Positions 44,968 through 53,215 of a stretch of 64,000 bases of DNA are shown one piece after another. Source of the DNA: an uncultured Actinomycetes bacterium. GTDB lineage: Bacteria > Actinomycetota > Actinomycetes > Nanopelagicales > Nanopelagicaceae. A program made the translations under genes and the position numbers. Position 1 is the first letter of the stretch. Each line of letters begins with the position of its first letter. Where the stretch lies: assembly GCA_903827945.1 (NCBI GenBank), contig CAIKKN010000003.1, forward strand, positions 16,565 to 80,564. The letters run 5' to 3'. A model generated the notes under the pieces. It was given only the letters and a program-made list of their open reading frames with translations. It ran no database searches and was not told where the DNA came from.

Positions 44968-46263
44968 TTAACGCGCCGGAGCGCCGATAACTCTGAATGC
45001 AACTCCTGGGAAGTTAGCCGAATCTAGTGAGCGGCGACCGTCAACGACCGCTTGGACTCCTGGGAAATCTTTCGAAGTGAGTTTTTTGTATTCGCTGTGA
45101 TCAGCTTGCAGTACGACTCCATCAACAGCTGCGCCCATTGCGTAAGGGGTGAATCCAAGGCGAATTGATTCTTCATCGGTGTACATAGGATCATGGACAA
45201 CAACTTCGGCGCCTTGAGCCGCAAGAGCAGTGACGGTTCCAAATACTCCAGAGAATGCAGATTCCTTCACTCCACCGCGATAAGAAATTCCAAGAACAAC
45301 AACCTTTTTGCCTTGAAGATTTCCAAGTGCATCAGCGAGAAGTGAAACTGCGTGCGCTGGCATTCCTGCATTTGCTTCACGTGCTGCTCGAACAACAGTT
45401 GCCTCTGGATCATTCCAAAGGTAGAAACGTGGATAAATCGGAATACAGTGACCACCAACAGCTATGCCTGGTTGGTGAATATGGCTGTATGGCTGGGAGT
45501 TTGATGCCGCAATAACTTTTGCAATATCGATGTTTGCACCTTCGGCAAAAATTGCGAATTGATTGGCCAGGGCAATATTGACGTCCCGATAAGTTGTTTC
45601 TGCCAGCTTTGCCATTTCAGAAGCCTCGGATGTGCCCAAATCCCATACGCCATTCTTTTGTGCGAGGTCAGGACGATCATCAAAATCAAGGACAGCTTCA
45701 TAAAACTTTATTCCTGCTGCAGTTGATGACTCATTGATTCCACCGACGAGCTTTGGATACTTACGTAGATCAGCAAATACTCGTCCAGTAAGAACGCGCT
45801 CAGGGGAGAAGACGAGGTGGAAATCTTTGCCAGCAACAAGTCCTGATCCTTTTTCAAGGGCTTTTGCAAAACGATTACGTGTGGTTCCAACTGGAAGAGT
45901 AGTTTCGTAAGAGACAAGCGTGCCGGGCTTGAGACCAGCGGCAATCTTCTGCGTTGCTTCATCCATCCAGCCAAAGTCAGGAACGCCATCGTTATCTACA
46001 AAAAGAGGTACGACAATGACAACGGCTTCTGATTCGGCAACTGCCGCGGTTGTATCTGTTGTTGCAACAAGATGAGCTGATCCAACAACTTCCTTCATGT
46101 AAGTGTCTAGGTGTGCTTCACCTGGGAATGGTTCTGTACCGGCGTTGACGAGTTCGACAGTCTTTGGATTTACATCGCAACCAATAACGTGGTGACCCTT
46201 TTTAGCGAATTGAACAGCCAGAGGAAGCCCAATCTTTCCGAGTGCTACAACAGCTATTTTCAT
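44968..46263 (-). CDS. wbpA: Nucleotide-sugar 6-dehydrogenase (WbpA/WecC-like)
   Basis: A 431-aa UDP-sugar dehydrogenase oxidising the C6 hydroxyl to a carboxylate with two NAD. It has the Rossmann motif VVALGKIGLPLAVQFAKKGH, SYETTLPVGTTRNR, the FSPERVLTGRV segment, an AKLAETTYRDVNIALANQF helix, and GGHCIPIYPRF. In GGHCIP the Cys is the catalytic thiol. The context with wbpB-, wbpE- and wbpD-like genes makes UDP-GlcNAc the likely substrate. The ATG overlaps the stop of the upstream oxidoreductase (ATGA). Confidence 0.88.
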   Translation of the reverse strand: MKIAVVALGKIGLPLAVQFAKKGHHVIGCDVNPKTVELVNAGTEPFPGEAHLDTYMKEVVGSAHLVATTDTTAAVAESEAVVIVVPLFVDNDGVPDFGWMDEATQKIAAGLKPGTLVSYETTLPVGTTRNRFAKALEKGSGLVAGKDFHLVFSPERVLTGRVFADLRKYPKLVGGINESSTAAGIKFYEAVLDFDDRPDLAQKNGVWDLGTSEASEMAKLAETTYRDVNIALANQFAIFAEGANIDIAKVIAASNSQPYSHIHQPGIAVGGHCIPIYPRFYLWNDPEATVVRAAREANAGMPAHAVSLLADALGNLQGKKVVVLGISYRGGVKESAFSGVFGTVTALAAQGAEVVVHDPMYTDEESIRLGFTPYAMGAAVDGVVLQADHSEYKKLTSKDFPGVQAVVDGRRSLDSANFPGVAFRVIGAPAR

Positions 46264-47261
46264 AGTAAAACCACATTTCCATTCTTTGAGCTATCAATCA
46301 TTGCGGAGGCAACAGCAACTGTTGCAAGACCTTGTTCCATCGTGACAATTCGATCAACCGCGCCAGGGAGTCCAAGTACCGCATCACGGAATGCTTCGTG
46401 TTCTGTGCGAAGTGGTTCTGGCTTTGAGAATGCGTAACGAATGACATCGCCCTCACTCACACCGCGAAAAGCGGCCACAGAGTCCCATTCAGTATCGACA
46501 GATGCGTTTGCGAAGAAAGTGAGATCTGCGGTTAATGTATCTGCAACAAGTGCGCCGCGTTCGCCGGTGACAATCGTTAGACGCTCCTTGAATGGTGTTA
46601 ACCAATTGACAAGGTGATTTGTGATGATTCCATTTTCCAATTTGCCAATTGCGGCGACCATATCTTCATGCGGCCGCCCAGATTTATGGGCGGTTTGTGC
46701 AGAAACTGAAACAAATTTGGAACGAGCAACCCAAGCAGTTGAATCAATATCGTGGGTTGCCAGATCTTTTATAACGCCAACGTCTGCAATACGGGCTGGG
46801 AATGGGCCTTGGCGACGGGTTGCAATTTGATAAACCGCGCCGAGCTCACCGTTATCAAGACGTGCGCGAAGTTGTTGGAGAGCGGGGTTGTAACGCTCGA
46901 TATGACCAACTGCGCCTACAAGTCCTTTAGCAGCGAATGCTTCTTGGATGCGCTTTGCTGCAGGAGTATCGACTGCGAGAGGTTTTTCAATGAGCGCATG
47001 AATTCCAGCCTCAGCTAATTCAAGAGCAAGCTCTTCGTGGAAAGCAGTTGGCGCGGCAACCATTGCATAATCAATTCCTGCGGCAATCAACTCGGAAACT
47101 TTTGTGAAAACGGGACGTCCGCCTGCAACGTTGTGCGCGTCTCCCATGGGATCACAGACCGCTACGAGTTCAACTCCATCAAGGGAACCAAGAACGCGTG
47201 CATGATGGCGACCCATCATGCCAAGACCGACTAATCCTGCGCGGAGTTTCTTATCGCTCAC
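46260..47261 (-). CDS. wbpB: Gfo/Idh/MocA oxidoreductase (WbpB/WlbA-like)
   Basis: A 333-aa NAD-dependent oxidoreductase with N-terminal GLVGLGMMGRHHARVL, then VAAPTAFHEELALELAEAGIHALIEKPLA and VGHIERYNPALQQL. In the UDP-diacetamido-uronic acid pathway this enzyme oxidises the C3 hydroxyl before transamination. Start GTG 47259-47261 has only a weak upstream GGA. Coupled to the dehydrogenase gene by a 4-bp overlap and 53 bp after the aminotransferase gene. Confidence 0.83.
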   Translation of the reverse strand: MSDKKLRAGLVGLGMMGRHHARVLGSLDGVELVAVCDPMGDAHNVAGGRPVFTKVSELIAAGIDYAMVAAPTAFHEELALELAEAGIHALIEKPLAVDTPAAKRIQEAFAAKGLVGAVGHIERYNPALQQLRARLDNGELGAVYQIATRRQGPFPARIADVGVIKDLATHDIDSTAWVARSKFVSVSAQTAHKSGRPHEDMVAAIGKLENGIITNHLVNWLTPFKERLTIVTGERGALVADTLTADLTFFANASVDTEWDSVAAFRGVSEGDVIRYAFSKPEPLRTEHEAFRDAVLGLPGAVDRIVTMEQGLATVAVASAMIDSSKNGNVVLL

Positions 47262-47314
47262 GTTTTGTCCATTTCCATTTGAATTGCACTCTTACAATTG
47301 ATTTGAATTAAATA

Positions 47315-48397
47315 TTAAAGCGATGCCGCCACTTCATTTACTGCTGTTGCAATAGTCTCAAGATCGCTCTGCGAAAGTGATGGATGTACAGGAAGAGAAA
47401 CACACTCTTTTGCGAGCAATTCTGTCTCTGGAAGGTCAAGGGTGAGATTAAATGACTTTAATCGATGAATTGGAGTTGGGTAGTAAACGCCAGAACCTAC
47501 TCCGCGATCGGTCAAACCTTTCATAAATGCATCGCGCTTTTCAGAGGATGCTCCAGGAACGCGAACTGTGTACTGGTGATAAGAATGTGTTGAACCTGGT
47601 TGAACGAAAGGAACTACTACGCCCTTAATGTGGGAATCTAGATATGCGGCATTGTCTTGGCGTTGTTTTGTCCAACCTGGAAGTTTACGAAGTTGAACTC
47701 GGCCAATTGCTGCGTGAATGTCAGTCATGCGAGTGTTAAACCCGACTACTTCATTTTGATAACGAACTTCTTGGCCTTGGTTGCGAAGAAGGCGCAACAT
47801 GCGAGCAACTGCAGCATCGTCGGTAACGACCATGCCACCCTCGCCGGCAGTCATATTCTTCGTAGGATAGAAAGAGAATGTTGCACATACGCCAAATTCG
47901 CCAGCGTTTCGCCCATTGAGTGAAGCCAGGTGGCCTTGAGCGGCATCTTCAATAATCTTCACGCCGTACTTGCTTGAAATCTCCTGGTAGCGATCCATGG
48001 CTGCAATGTGTCCATAAAGGTGGACCGGCATGATTGCTTTTGTCTTGCTTGTGATCAAGGTTTCGACATGATCAGGATCCATATTAAAAGTCTTAGGATC
48101 GATATCGGCAAAGATAGGTGTCCCACCAGCAAGTGCAACCGAGTTCGCTGTAGCTGCAAAAGAGAAAGATGGAACGATAACTTCATCGCCTCGTTCAATG
48201 CCTGCTGCGATGAAACCAAGGTGCAAGCCTGAAGTTCCAGAGTTCATTGCAACGCAGTGGCGTCCTCCAACAGTTGCTGAAAATTCATCTTCGAATGCTT
48301 TAACTTCTGGACCTTGAGCCAACATCCCAGAACGCAATACGCGGTCTACTGCTTCGCGTTCTTCATCTCCGATAATCGGTTTCGCTGCTGGAATCAT
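47315..48397 (-). CDS. wbpE: DegT/DnrJ/EryC1/StrS aminotransferase (WbpE/WlbC-like)
   Basis: A 360-aa PLP sugar aminotransferase. Evidence includes MIPAAKPIIGDEEREAV at the N terminus, GRHCVAMNSGTSGLHLGFIAAGI, IEDAAQGHLASLNGR, and the PLP lysine in FSFYPTKNMTAGEGGMVVT. It would install the C3 amino group. ATG 48395-48397 is chosen, as AAAGGA lies 6 nt upstream; the open frame extends 12 codons further without support. It lies 38 bp after the acetyltransferase stop. Confidence 0.87.
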   Translation of the reverse strand: MIPAAKPIIGDEEREAVDRVLRSGMLAQGPEVKAFEDEFSATVGGRHCVAMNSGTSGLHLGFIAAGIERGDEVIVPSFSFAATANSVALAGGTPIFADIDPKTFNMDPDHVETLITSKTKAIMPVHLYGHIAAMDRYQEISSKYGVKIIEDAAQGHLASLNGRNAGEFGVCATFSFYPTKNMTAGEGGMVVTDDAAVARMLRLLRNQGQEVRYQNEVVGFNTRMTDIHAAIGRVQLRKLPGWTKQRQDNAAYLDSHIKGVVVPFVQPGSTHSYHQYTVRVPGASSEKRDAFMKGLTDRGVGSGVYYPTPIHRLKSFNLTLDLPETELLAKECVSLPVHPSLSQSDLETIATAVNEVAASL

Positions 48398-48435
48398 TTC
48401 AGTCCTTTTCCTATCGCTTCTGTTTGTAAGCAAAG

Positions 48436-49029
48436 CTATTCTTGTACAAGTTTTTCAGGTTCAATTTCTTTATACGTTGCCCCACTGGAAGGACAACGGA
48501 AGCGATTATCTCCAATTTCCTCAAGTGGAAGCCCTTCGCGACCCACCCAACGGATGCGTTTTGCTGGGACTCCTGCCACAAGTGCGTATTCAGGGACGTC
48601 TTTTGTCACAACAGCGCCGGCCGCAACTAAGGCCCATGCACCGATCTTGACTGGAGCAACGCAAACGGCTCGGGCGCCAATCGACGCGCCATCTCCGATT
48701 GTTACTCCAACTGCGTCCCAATCAGATGCGCTCTTTAGTGAGCCATCCGGATTTACAGCGCGAGGGAAATGATCATTTGTGAGAACGACTGCTGGCCCAA
48801 TAAATACTCCGTTGCCAAGCTTCGCTGGTTCGTACACAAGTGCGTAATTTTGAACTTTGCAATTATCGCCAAGAACCGCGCCACTTCCGATGTATGCGCC
48901 TCGGCCAATAATGCAATTGGTCCCAAGTACGGCATTGTCTCTCACTTGAGCCAAATGCCAGACGGAGCTTCCATCACCAATTGTTGCTGTGGGATCTATA
49001 TCCGCGCCGGGAGCGATTCGTACGGTCAC
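48436..49029 (-). CDS. wbpD: Left-handed beta-helix N-acetyltransferase (WbpD/WlbB-like)
   Basis: A 197-aa hexapeptide-repeat acyltransferase. Repeats run from ATIGDGSSVWHLAQVRDNAVLGTNCIIGRGAYIG to ATIGDGASIGARAVCVAPVKIGAWALVAAGAVVTKDVPEYALVAGVPAKRIRWVG. It would acetylate the 3-amino group, completing a UDP-2,3-diacetamido-2,3-dideoxy-uronate. A zinc-ribbon-like C terminus (NRFRCPSSG) is seen in some relatives. Start GTG 49027-49029 is supported by TAGACT 6 nt upstream, so the operon wbpD-wbpE-wbpB-wbpA starts here. Confidence 0.86.
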   Translation of the reverse strand: MTVRIAPGADIDPTATIGDGSSVWHLAQVRDNAVLGTNCIIGRGAYIGSGAVLGDNCKVQNYALVYEPAKLGNGVFIGPAVVLTNDHFPRAVNPDGSLKSASDWDAVGVTIGDGASIGARAVCVAPVKIGAWALVAAGAVVTKDVPEYALVAGVPAKRIRWVGREGLPLEEIGDNRFRCPSSGATYKEIEPEKLVQE

Positions 49030-49035
49030 TTGCTC

Positions 49036-49041
49036 AGTCTA
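49036..49041 (-). promoter_or_regulatory. Predicted leaderless -10 box of the wbpDEBA operon
   Basis: On the minus strand TAGACT ends 6 nt before the GTG start of wbpD. Confidence 0.6.
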
Positions 49042-49057
49042 GCCTGAGCCATTCAAA

Positions 49058-50131
49058 CTAAAGAGATTTGATTCCATTTACGAACGCAGCATATTCGCGC
49101 TCGCTATCTAGATTTGCGTCTGCCCAACTCTTTGCCTGGGCGCGTATGGCGCGAATCTCATCGGGATTTTCTTCCCAGTGATTCAATAATTGCGCTACTT
49201 CTGAGCTGGTGGCTGCGCTCTTTCCACCCTGGCTTTGATCCAATAATTCAATGCAACGGGGTAGGGGCGTGGAAATAGTTGCTAATCCCGCACTCATATA
49301 TTCATAAAGCTTGCTTGGGACTGCTTCGACAAATGCCGGAGTAGATTCTAAAAGTGTGAGCCCGACCCATGCGCTCTTTGCAAACTTCCAAGATTCCTTT
49401 GGAGCAAGACGACCATGAAAAGTTACTCGCGCGCTGGCAGGTGAGTGCGCCTTCCACCTTGCAATGGCATCGGCATCAGCCGCTGCAACATTTCCAACAA
49501 TTTCAAATCTCCACGTTGGAGCTTTTTCTGCTGTTTCTAAAATAGTAAAGATGCCACGGGACCTGCGTACATCACCGATATAAATTGCAGTCGGAGTTGT
49601 TGAGAGGTCTCTGCTTACGGTCAAGAGCGAAAGATCAGGGAGGTTTCGCACAACGATTCTCTTTTTTGCATTAAATGGCGGAACTTGAGTATCTGCAACC
49701 GAGGTCATATCTGATGATGCAGCCAACCGGGTTGCTAAGCGCGCCACGAATTTCGCCGCGATTCCAACAAGCCCTTTTGCCCAGGCGCGATCCTTGAGAA
49801 GTTGCACATAATCTTCGTGAACATCGGCCACAATTTTCTTTCCACGCATTTTGGCAAATAACCATGCAGGTGGCAATAAATCTGGCGCCACTACTACCCA
49901 GACATCTGCCTTTGTCGCAAGAGGTAAAACAAAATCACGCAAGATTCGGCCAGCGAAGTTTTTCTTTCCTGGAACTGTAAAGAATTTCACTCCGTCGGGC
50001 GCGTCACTTGCCACACCTAGCGCGCGAACCTCGACATCGCATCCACCTTTTACTAGCGCGTTACTCAGGCGATGAAGACGCGCATCAGCAACGTTATCTG
50101 CGCTTGTGAGAATTGCTACCGAGAGAGCCAC
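49058..50131 (-). CDS. Glycosyltransferase, GT-B type
   Basis: A 357-aa glycosyltransferase. The N-terminal half has VAILTSADNVADARLHRLSNALVKGGCDVEVRALG and KKIVADVHEDYVQLL; the C-terminal half has AIYIGDVRRSRGIFTILETAEKAP, VTFHGRLAPKESWKFAKSAWVGLTLLE and VEAVPSKLYEYMSAGLATISTPLPRCIELL, where the final segment forms the donor-binding Glu region. Start GTG 50129-50131 is supported by TAAGAT 6 nt upstream. Between the exporter genes and the sugar operon, so a role in the same polymer is likely. Confidence 0.83.
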   Translation of the reverse strand: MALSVAILTSADNVADARLHRLSNALVKGGCDVEVRALGVASDAPDGVKFFTVPGKKNFAGRILRDFVLPLATKADVWVVVAPDLLPPAWLFAKMRGKKIVADVHEDYVQLLKDRAWAKGLVGIAAKFVARLATRLAASSDMTSVADTQVPPFNAKKRIVVRNLPDLSLLTVSRDLSTTPTAIYIGDVRRSRGIFTILETAEKAPTWRFEIVGNVAAADADAIARWKAHSPASARVTFHGRLAPKESWKFAKSAWVGLTLLESTPAFVEAVPSKLYEYMSAGLATISTPLPRCIELLDQSQGGKSAATSSEVAQLLNHWEENPDEIRAIRAQAKSWADANLDSEREYAAFVNGIKSL

Positions 50132-50137
50132 GGTTTA

Positions 50138-50143
50138 ATCTTA
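50138..50143 (-). promoter_or_regulatory. Predicted leaderless -10 box for the glycosyltransferase at 50131
   Basis: On the minus strand TAAGAT ends 6 nt before the GTG start. Confidence 0.6.
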
Positions 50144-50241
50144 ATGATTCCGGGGAATTTGCGAGTTGTTATAAGGAAATCGCGCTGAAATTATTTGAGA
50201 ATTTGGGCTGAAAACGTTCGTTGTGAAAGAGGAATCTAGAT

Positions 50242-51033
50242 TTAGAAATCTTCGTCATTTGATGGAAGGGTTCCAACGTTTAGAAAATCTAGGTATTTTT
50301 CGGTAATTGCGCCAGGCTCACCCTTGGCCAGAATCTCACCTTTGTGCATCCAAATTGCGTGAGTACATAAGTCCTTAACGGTTTGAAGTGCGTGGGAGAC
50401 AATCACAATAGTTCGCGCTTCTTTCACAAGCTCGCGCATGCGAAGGAAAGACTTTTCTTTGAATGCAGCATCGCCAGCTGAAAGGGCTTCATCAAGAAGC
50501 AAGATATCTGGAGTCATCGCGACTGCGACTGCGAAAGCAACGCGGCCATACATTCCAGAGGAATAAGTGCGTACTGGCATATCTATGAAGCCATCAGGCA
50601 AGTCGGCAAACTTTGCAATTTCATCGGTCTTATTTGCGATCTCTTCTTTTGACAGGCCAGATGCAAGTCCGCCCAAGATGATGTTGTCGCGGCCCGAGAG
50701 CGCAGGATTGAAGCCCACGCCAAGTGCGAGGAGTGTTGAGATTTTGCCGTTAACAGTGATGCGACCTTCACTTGGAGGCAAAATGCCAGCGATAGAACGC
50801 ATCAGTGTTGATTTACCAGCACCATTCGCGCCAACGATGCCGAGAACAGAACCATGTGGAATATCTAAATTCATATGCTTGACCGCTTCAACCGTTCGCA
50901 TACGTACCTTTTCGCCCTTACTTGCACGCATGACGGCGTTTTTCAAGGTTTTCTTTGTATCGACATTGATTTTGTAGGTAATCGATAAGTCTTCGATGCG
51001 AACAGCTAGATCATCTGGCATATCAATAAGCAT
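50242..51033 (-). CDS. Polysaccharide ABC exporter, ATP-binding subunit (Wzt/TagH-like)
   Basis: A 263-aa ABC ATPase of the ABC-2 polysaccharide export type. It has Walker A GIVGANGAGKSTLMRSIAG, the signature YSSGMYGRVAFAVAVAM, Walker B DILLLDEALSAGD and the H-loop IVIVSHALQTV. The N-terminal segment LAVRIEDLSITYKI and the spacing are typical of Wzt/TagH. There is no C-terminal carbohydrate-binding domain. ATG 51031-51033 is taken as start; the open frame extends upstream into the permease gene. Confidence 0.9.
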   Translation of the reverse strand: MLIDMPDDLAVRIEDLSITYKINVDTKKTLKNAVMRASKGEKVRMRTVEAVKHMNLDIPHGSVLGIVGANGAGKSTLMRSIAGILPPSEGRITVNGKISTLLALGVGFNPALSGRDNIILGGLASGLSKEEIANKTDEIAKFADLPDGFIDMPVRTYSSGMYGRVAFAVAVAMTPDILLLDEALSAGDAAFKEKSFLRMRELVKEARTIVIVSHALQTVKDLCTHAIWMHKGEILAKGEPGAITEKYLDFLNVGTLPSNDEDF

Positions 51034-51055
51034 GCGATTTTTATTGCGGGGCGAG

Positions 51056-51964
51056 TTAGATGCGGACAGCGAAATCACGCTCCCTTGAAATAAAGAAGTA
51101 ACCACCAAAGACCATTGCAATAAGTGCCCATACGAGCAATCCAATTAATTGGGCCAGCGTTGGTGCGTGTCCACGAATCCAGATTTCAGATGTTGCGGCA
51201 AGGGCTGGTCCAAGTGGATTCACATACAAAATAACGCGGTGCCAACCATGCAACATTTCAGGAAGCCATAGAACTGGGGATCCGTACAACCAAATTCGAG
51301 TTGTGTATGAGAGCAACTTTGATGTATCGCGGAAGTACACGTTCATTGTTGCAAAGATAAGCGCCATTCCAAATGCTGTTAAAGCCAAGCAGGCTGTTAC
51401 ATATGGAATCCACAAAAGAGCCCAACTGAAAATATGGACATCAGCTTTTGGAATGAAAATCTTTCCCAAGATAACAACCGCGATGTACACGGGGATTGTT
51501 GGAAGATATTGCCAGAATGAGCGAATTGCAGAAGACAGAGGGAGAAGTGTTCGTGGGAAAGCCTGGTTCAAGATGAGGCGACCACCTTGGGTGATGGATT
51601 GCGCGCCATCACTTATTACATTTTGTGCGAAGTAAAAGGTAAAAAGCCCAATCAGAATGTGGGCGAGGGTGGTGAAACCGTGGGCTTTATCTGATCCACC
51701 GCGAAGAACTGTTACCAAGAGGAAATAGACGAAGGCCAAAAGAAGAGGATTGAGAACGAGCCAGACTTTTCCAAGGTTGCTATCGAGGTACTCGGCCTTG
51801 TCGGCGAAGCGCGCTAGTTCGAGAGAGAAACGTTTGCGTCTCCAAAATTCACGCATGTATCCGCGAATTGGCGGGAGTGATGCCCGATGAGGTTCGAAGA
51901 CTTGGATGCGCGGAGCGTAGGTGACGGCACGTGGTGCCTGCGCTTCATTTTTTTCCTCCGCCAT
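51056..51964 (-). CDS. Polysaccharide ABC exporter, permease subunit (Wzm/TagG-like)
   Basis: An ABC-2 type permease with an N-terminal cytoplasmic region (REFWRRKRFSLELARFADKAEYLDSNLGKVWLVLNPLL) and six hydrophobic segments. Typical positions are GLFTFYFAQNVISDGAQSI, ILNQAFPRTLLPLSSAI and IFATMNVYFRDTSKLLSYTTRIWLYGSPVLW. It pairs with the adjacent ATPase to move a lipid-linked polymer to the outer face of the membrane. Start ATG 51964 gives 302 aa; ATG 51982 would add 6 residues. Confidence 0.9.
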   Translation of the reverse strand: MAEEKNEAQAPRAVTYAPRIQVFEPHRASLPPIRGYMREFWRRKRFSLELARFADKAEYLDSNLGKVWLVLNPLLLAFVYFLLVTVLRGGSDKAHGFTTLAHILIGLFTFYFAQNVISDGAQSITQGGRLILNQAFPRTLLPLSSAIRSFWQYLPTIPVYIAVVILGKIFIPKADVHIFSWALLWIPYVTACLALTAFGMALIFATMNVYFRDTSKLLSYTTRIWLYGSPVLWLPEMLHGWHRVILYVNPLGPALAATSEIWIRGHAPTLAQLIGLLVWALIAMVFGGYFFISRERDFAVRI

Positions 51965-52130
51965 AGTGCGTAAGTGTGCCATTAACGGGTGTGAATTACA
52001 CAGTTTGCGCTTTTGCCTCGGCGCCGAGTCTCAATTGTGGCGACTATTCGGGTCGTCAGGTTTTACAAACCTCACGTTCGCCACAGAAGTACAAGTTCAA
52101 TCCAAATAACTAGGAAGAAAGTAGAAATCA

Positions 52131-52724
52131 ATGAAGAAACCGATGTATTCATCTCAAGCGGCTTTGATGCGCAAGAGTTCAGTCGCTCTCGCTGTAGTTG
52201 CCTTAACTCTAGGAGCGATATCCATGGAATCTGCTTTTGCAGCGGATTCAACAGCTCCGATCGACCTCAACAAAATAGCGTCACCAGTGACACCAGTGAC
52301 ACCAGTGACATCCGTATTACCGGTCTCTCCGTTTTCTTCGGTCACTCCCGTTTCTCCGGTCACTCCCGTTTCGACCGCGGTCGTGCCCAAAGCGGTAGTA
52401 AAGAAAGTCGCAGTAAAGAAAGTCGCAGTCAAGAAAGTCGCAGTAAAGAAAGTCGCAAAGAAAAGTACCGCTTCCAAGAAAAATAGTTCCAAGATTCCTG
52501 GAAGTAGTGCGAAGGGAATTAATGCGCGAACGCCGGGCAAGGCTTCAAAGGCAACACCTGCAAAGGTGGCAAAAGCTGTTACTTCAGCTAAGAAAGCAGT
52601 TGTGACAAAGGTTGCTGCCAAGAAGGCAGTAGTCAAAAGCGCGACGAAAAAGTCTGCAACGAAGGTTGCGCGAAAGGTAAGTCGGATTGCTAAACCTCGC
52701 GCTCGCTTGCGTTTGAGGGCGTAA
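52131..52724 (+). CDS. Secreted Lys/Ala/Val-rich repetitive protein
   Basis: A 197-aa protein with an export signal (VALAVVALTLGAISMESAFA, cleavage after AFA), then a short region of repeated SPVTPVTPV units, then a strongly basic part rich in AVKKV and KKA repeats, resembling the C-terminal tails of histone H1-like proteins. Calculated by eye, the mature protein is very cationic. An exported polycation could bind wall polymers or extracellular DNA, but this is speculation. Two DNA tandem repeats (9 bp and 15 bp) lie inside. No family is recognised. Confidence 0.7.
   Translation: MKKPMYSSQAALMRKSSVALAVVALTLGAISMESAFAADSTAPIDLNKIASPVTPVTPVTSVLPVSPFSSVTPVSPVTPVSTAVVPKAVVKKVAVKKVAVKKVAVKKVAKKSTASKKNSSKIPGSSAKGINARTPGKASKATPAKVAKAVTSAKKAVVTKVAAKKAVVKSATKKSATKVARKVSRIAKPRARLRLRA
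52282..52308 (+). repeat. 9-bp tandem repeat, three units
   Basis: Three exact units of CACCAGTGA in the Pro/Val/Thr region of the secreted basic protein. Confidence 0.9.
52400..52459 (+). repeat. 15-bp tandem repeat, four units
   Basis: Units of AAAGAAAGTCGCAGT (third begins with C, last ends in AAA) encode repeated KKVAV in the basic part of the secreted protein. Confidence 0.92.
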
Positions 52725-52796
52725 CTCAGTAGAAATCTGAAGAATGTGAGGGAAAATCCTAAAGCAGGAATTCAGGTTGTAAGGAATCCCATCATC

Positions 52797-52828
52797 TACT
52801 CCCTTGCATGTCCAACGGCAGGGGAGTA
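52797..52828 (+). promoter_or_regulatory. Strong hairpin in the leader of hpf
   Basis: TACTCCCTTGC (52797-52807) pairs with GCAGGGGAGTA (52818-52828), 11 bp with one G-T, around a 10-nt loop. It ends 22 nt before the GGAGG ribosome binding site of hpf. No T run follows, so it is more likely a structured leader than a terminator. Confidence 0.5.
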
Positions 52829-52857
52829 CCTTCTTAAGTAACGAGATGGAGGAAATT

Positions 52858-53199
52858 ATGCAGATCGTTTTTCATTCCAGGAATGCAGACCTTGCTGAAG
52901 ATTTTCGAGGAATTGCAAAGGATAAATTAGAGAGCCTTCTGAGGTTCGGAGTAAAACTGGATGAAATAAAAGTTGAGATAAAACATGAAGCCAATCCGCA
53001 TCACGGTAAATCATCACACTCGGTTGTCTTAACAACGCATGGAAGTGGACCTTTTATGCGCGCCGATGGTGAAGGCTTCAACGATTTAGCAGCGTTCGAT
53101 AAGGCGGTCGAAGCCATCGAACTTCAGATTCGCAAACTGCACGAACGCGATAAAGATTATGCTCGCGAGACACTTCGTGAGAAAACTGTGAACGAATAG
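52858..53199 (+). CDS. hpf: Ribosome hibernation factor, short HPF/RaiA type
   Basis: A 113-aa protein of the HPF/YfiA (RaiA) family, which binds the 30S decoding region in stationary phase. It begins MQIVFHSRNADLAEDFRGIAKDKLESLLRFG and contains KVEIKHEANP, DLAAFDKAVEAIELQIRKLHERDKD. The long-form C-terminal dimerisation domain found in most actinobacterial HPF is missing. ATG 52858 has GGAGG 5-6 nt upstream; an in-frame upstream ATG at 52846 belongs to the ribosome binding site itself. Confidence 0.85.
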   Translation: MQIVFHSRNADLAEDFRGIAKDKLESLLRFGVKLDEIKVEIKHEANPHHGKSSHSVVLTTHGSGPFMRADGEGFNDLAAFDKAVEAIELQIRKLHERDKDYARETLREKTVNE

Positions 53200-53202
53200 G
53201 CG

Positions 53203-53208
53203 TATCGT
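53203..53208 (+). promoter_or_regulatory. Predicted leaderless -10 box for the permease gene
   Basis: TATCGT then 7 nt then ATG 53216. Confidence 0.5.
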
Positions 53209-53215
53209 TCTCAAC

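Noticed and set aside
52013..52486. A 157-codon frame overlapping the secreted basic protein gene
   Set aside because: It is a shadow frame in repeat DNA (Ser/Arg/Lys repeats) and ends inside the better supported gene with a signal peptide.
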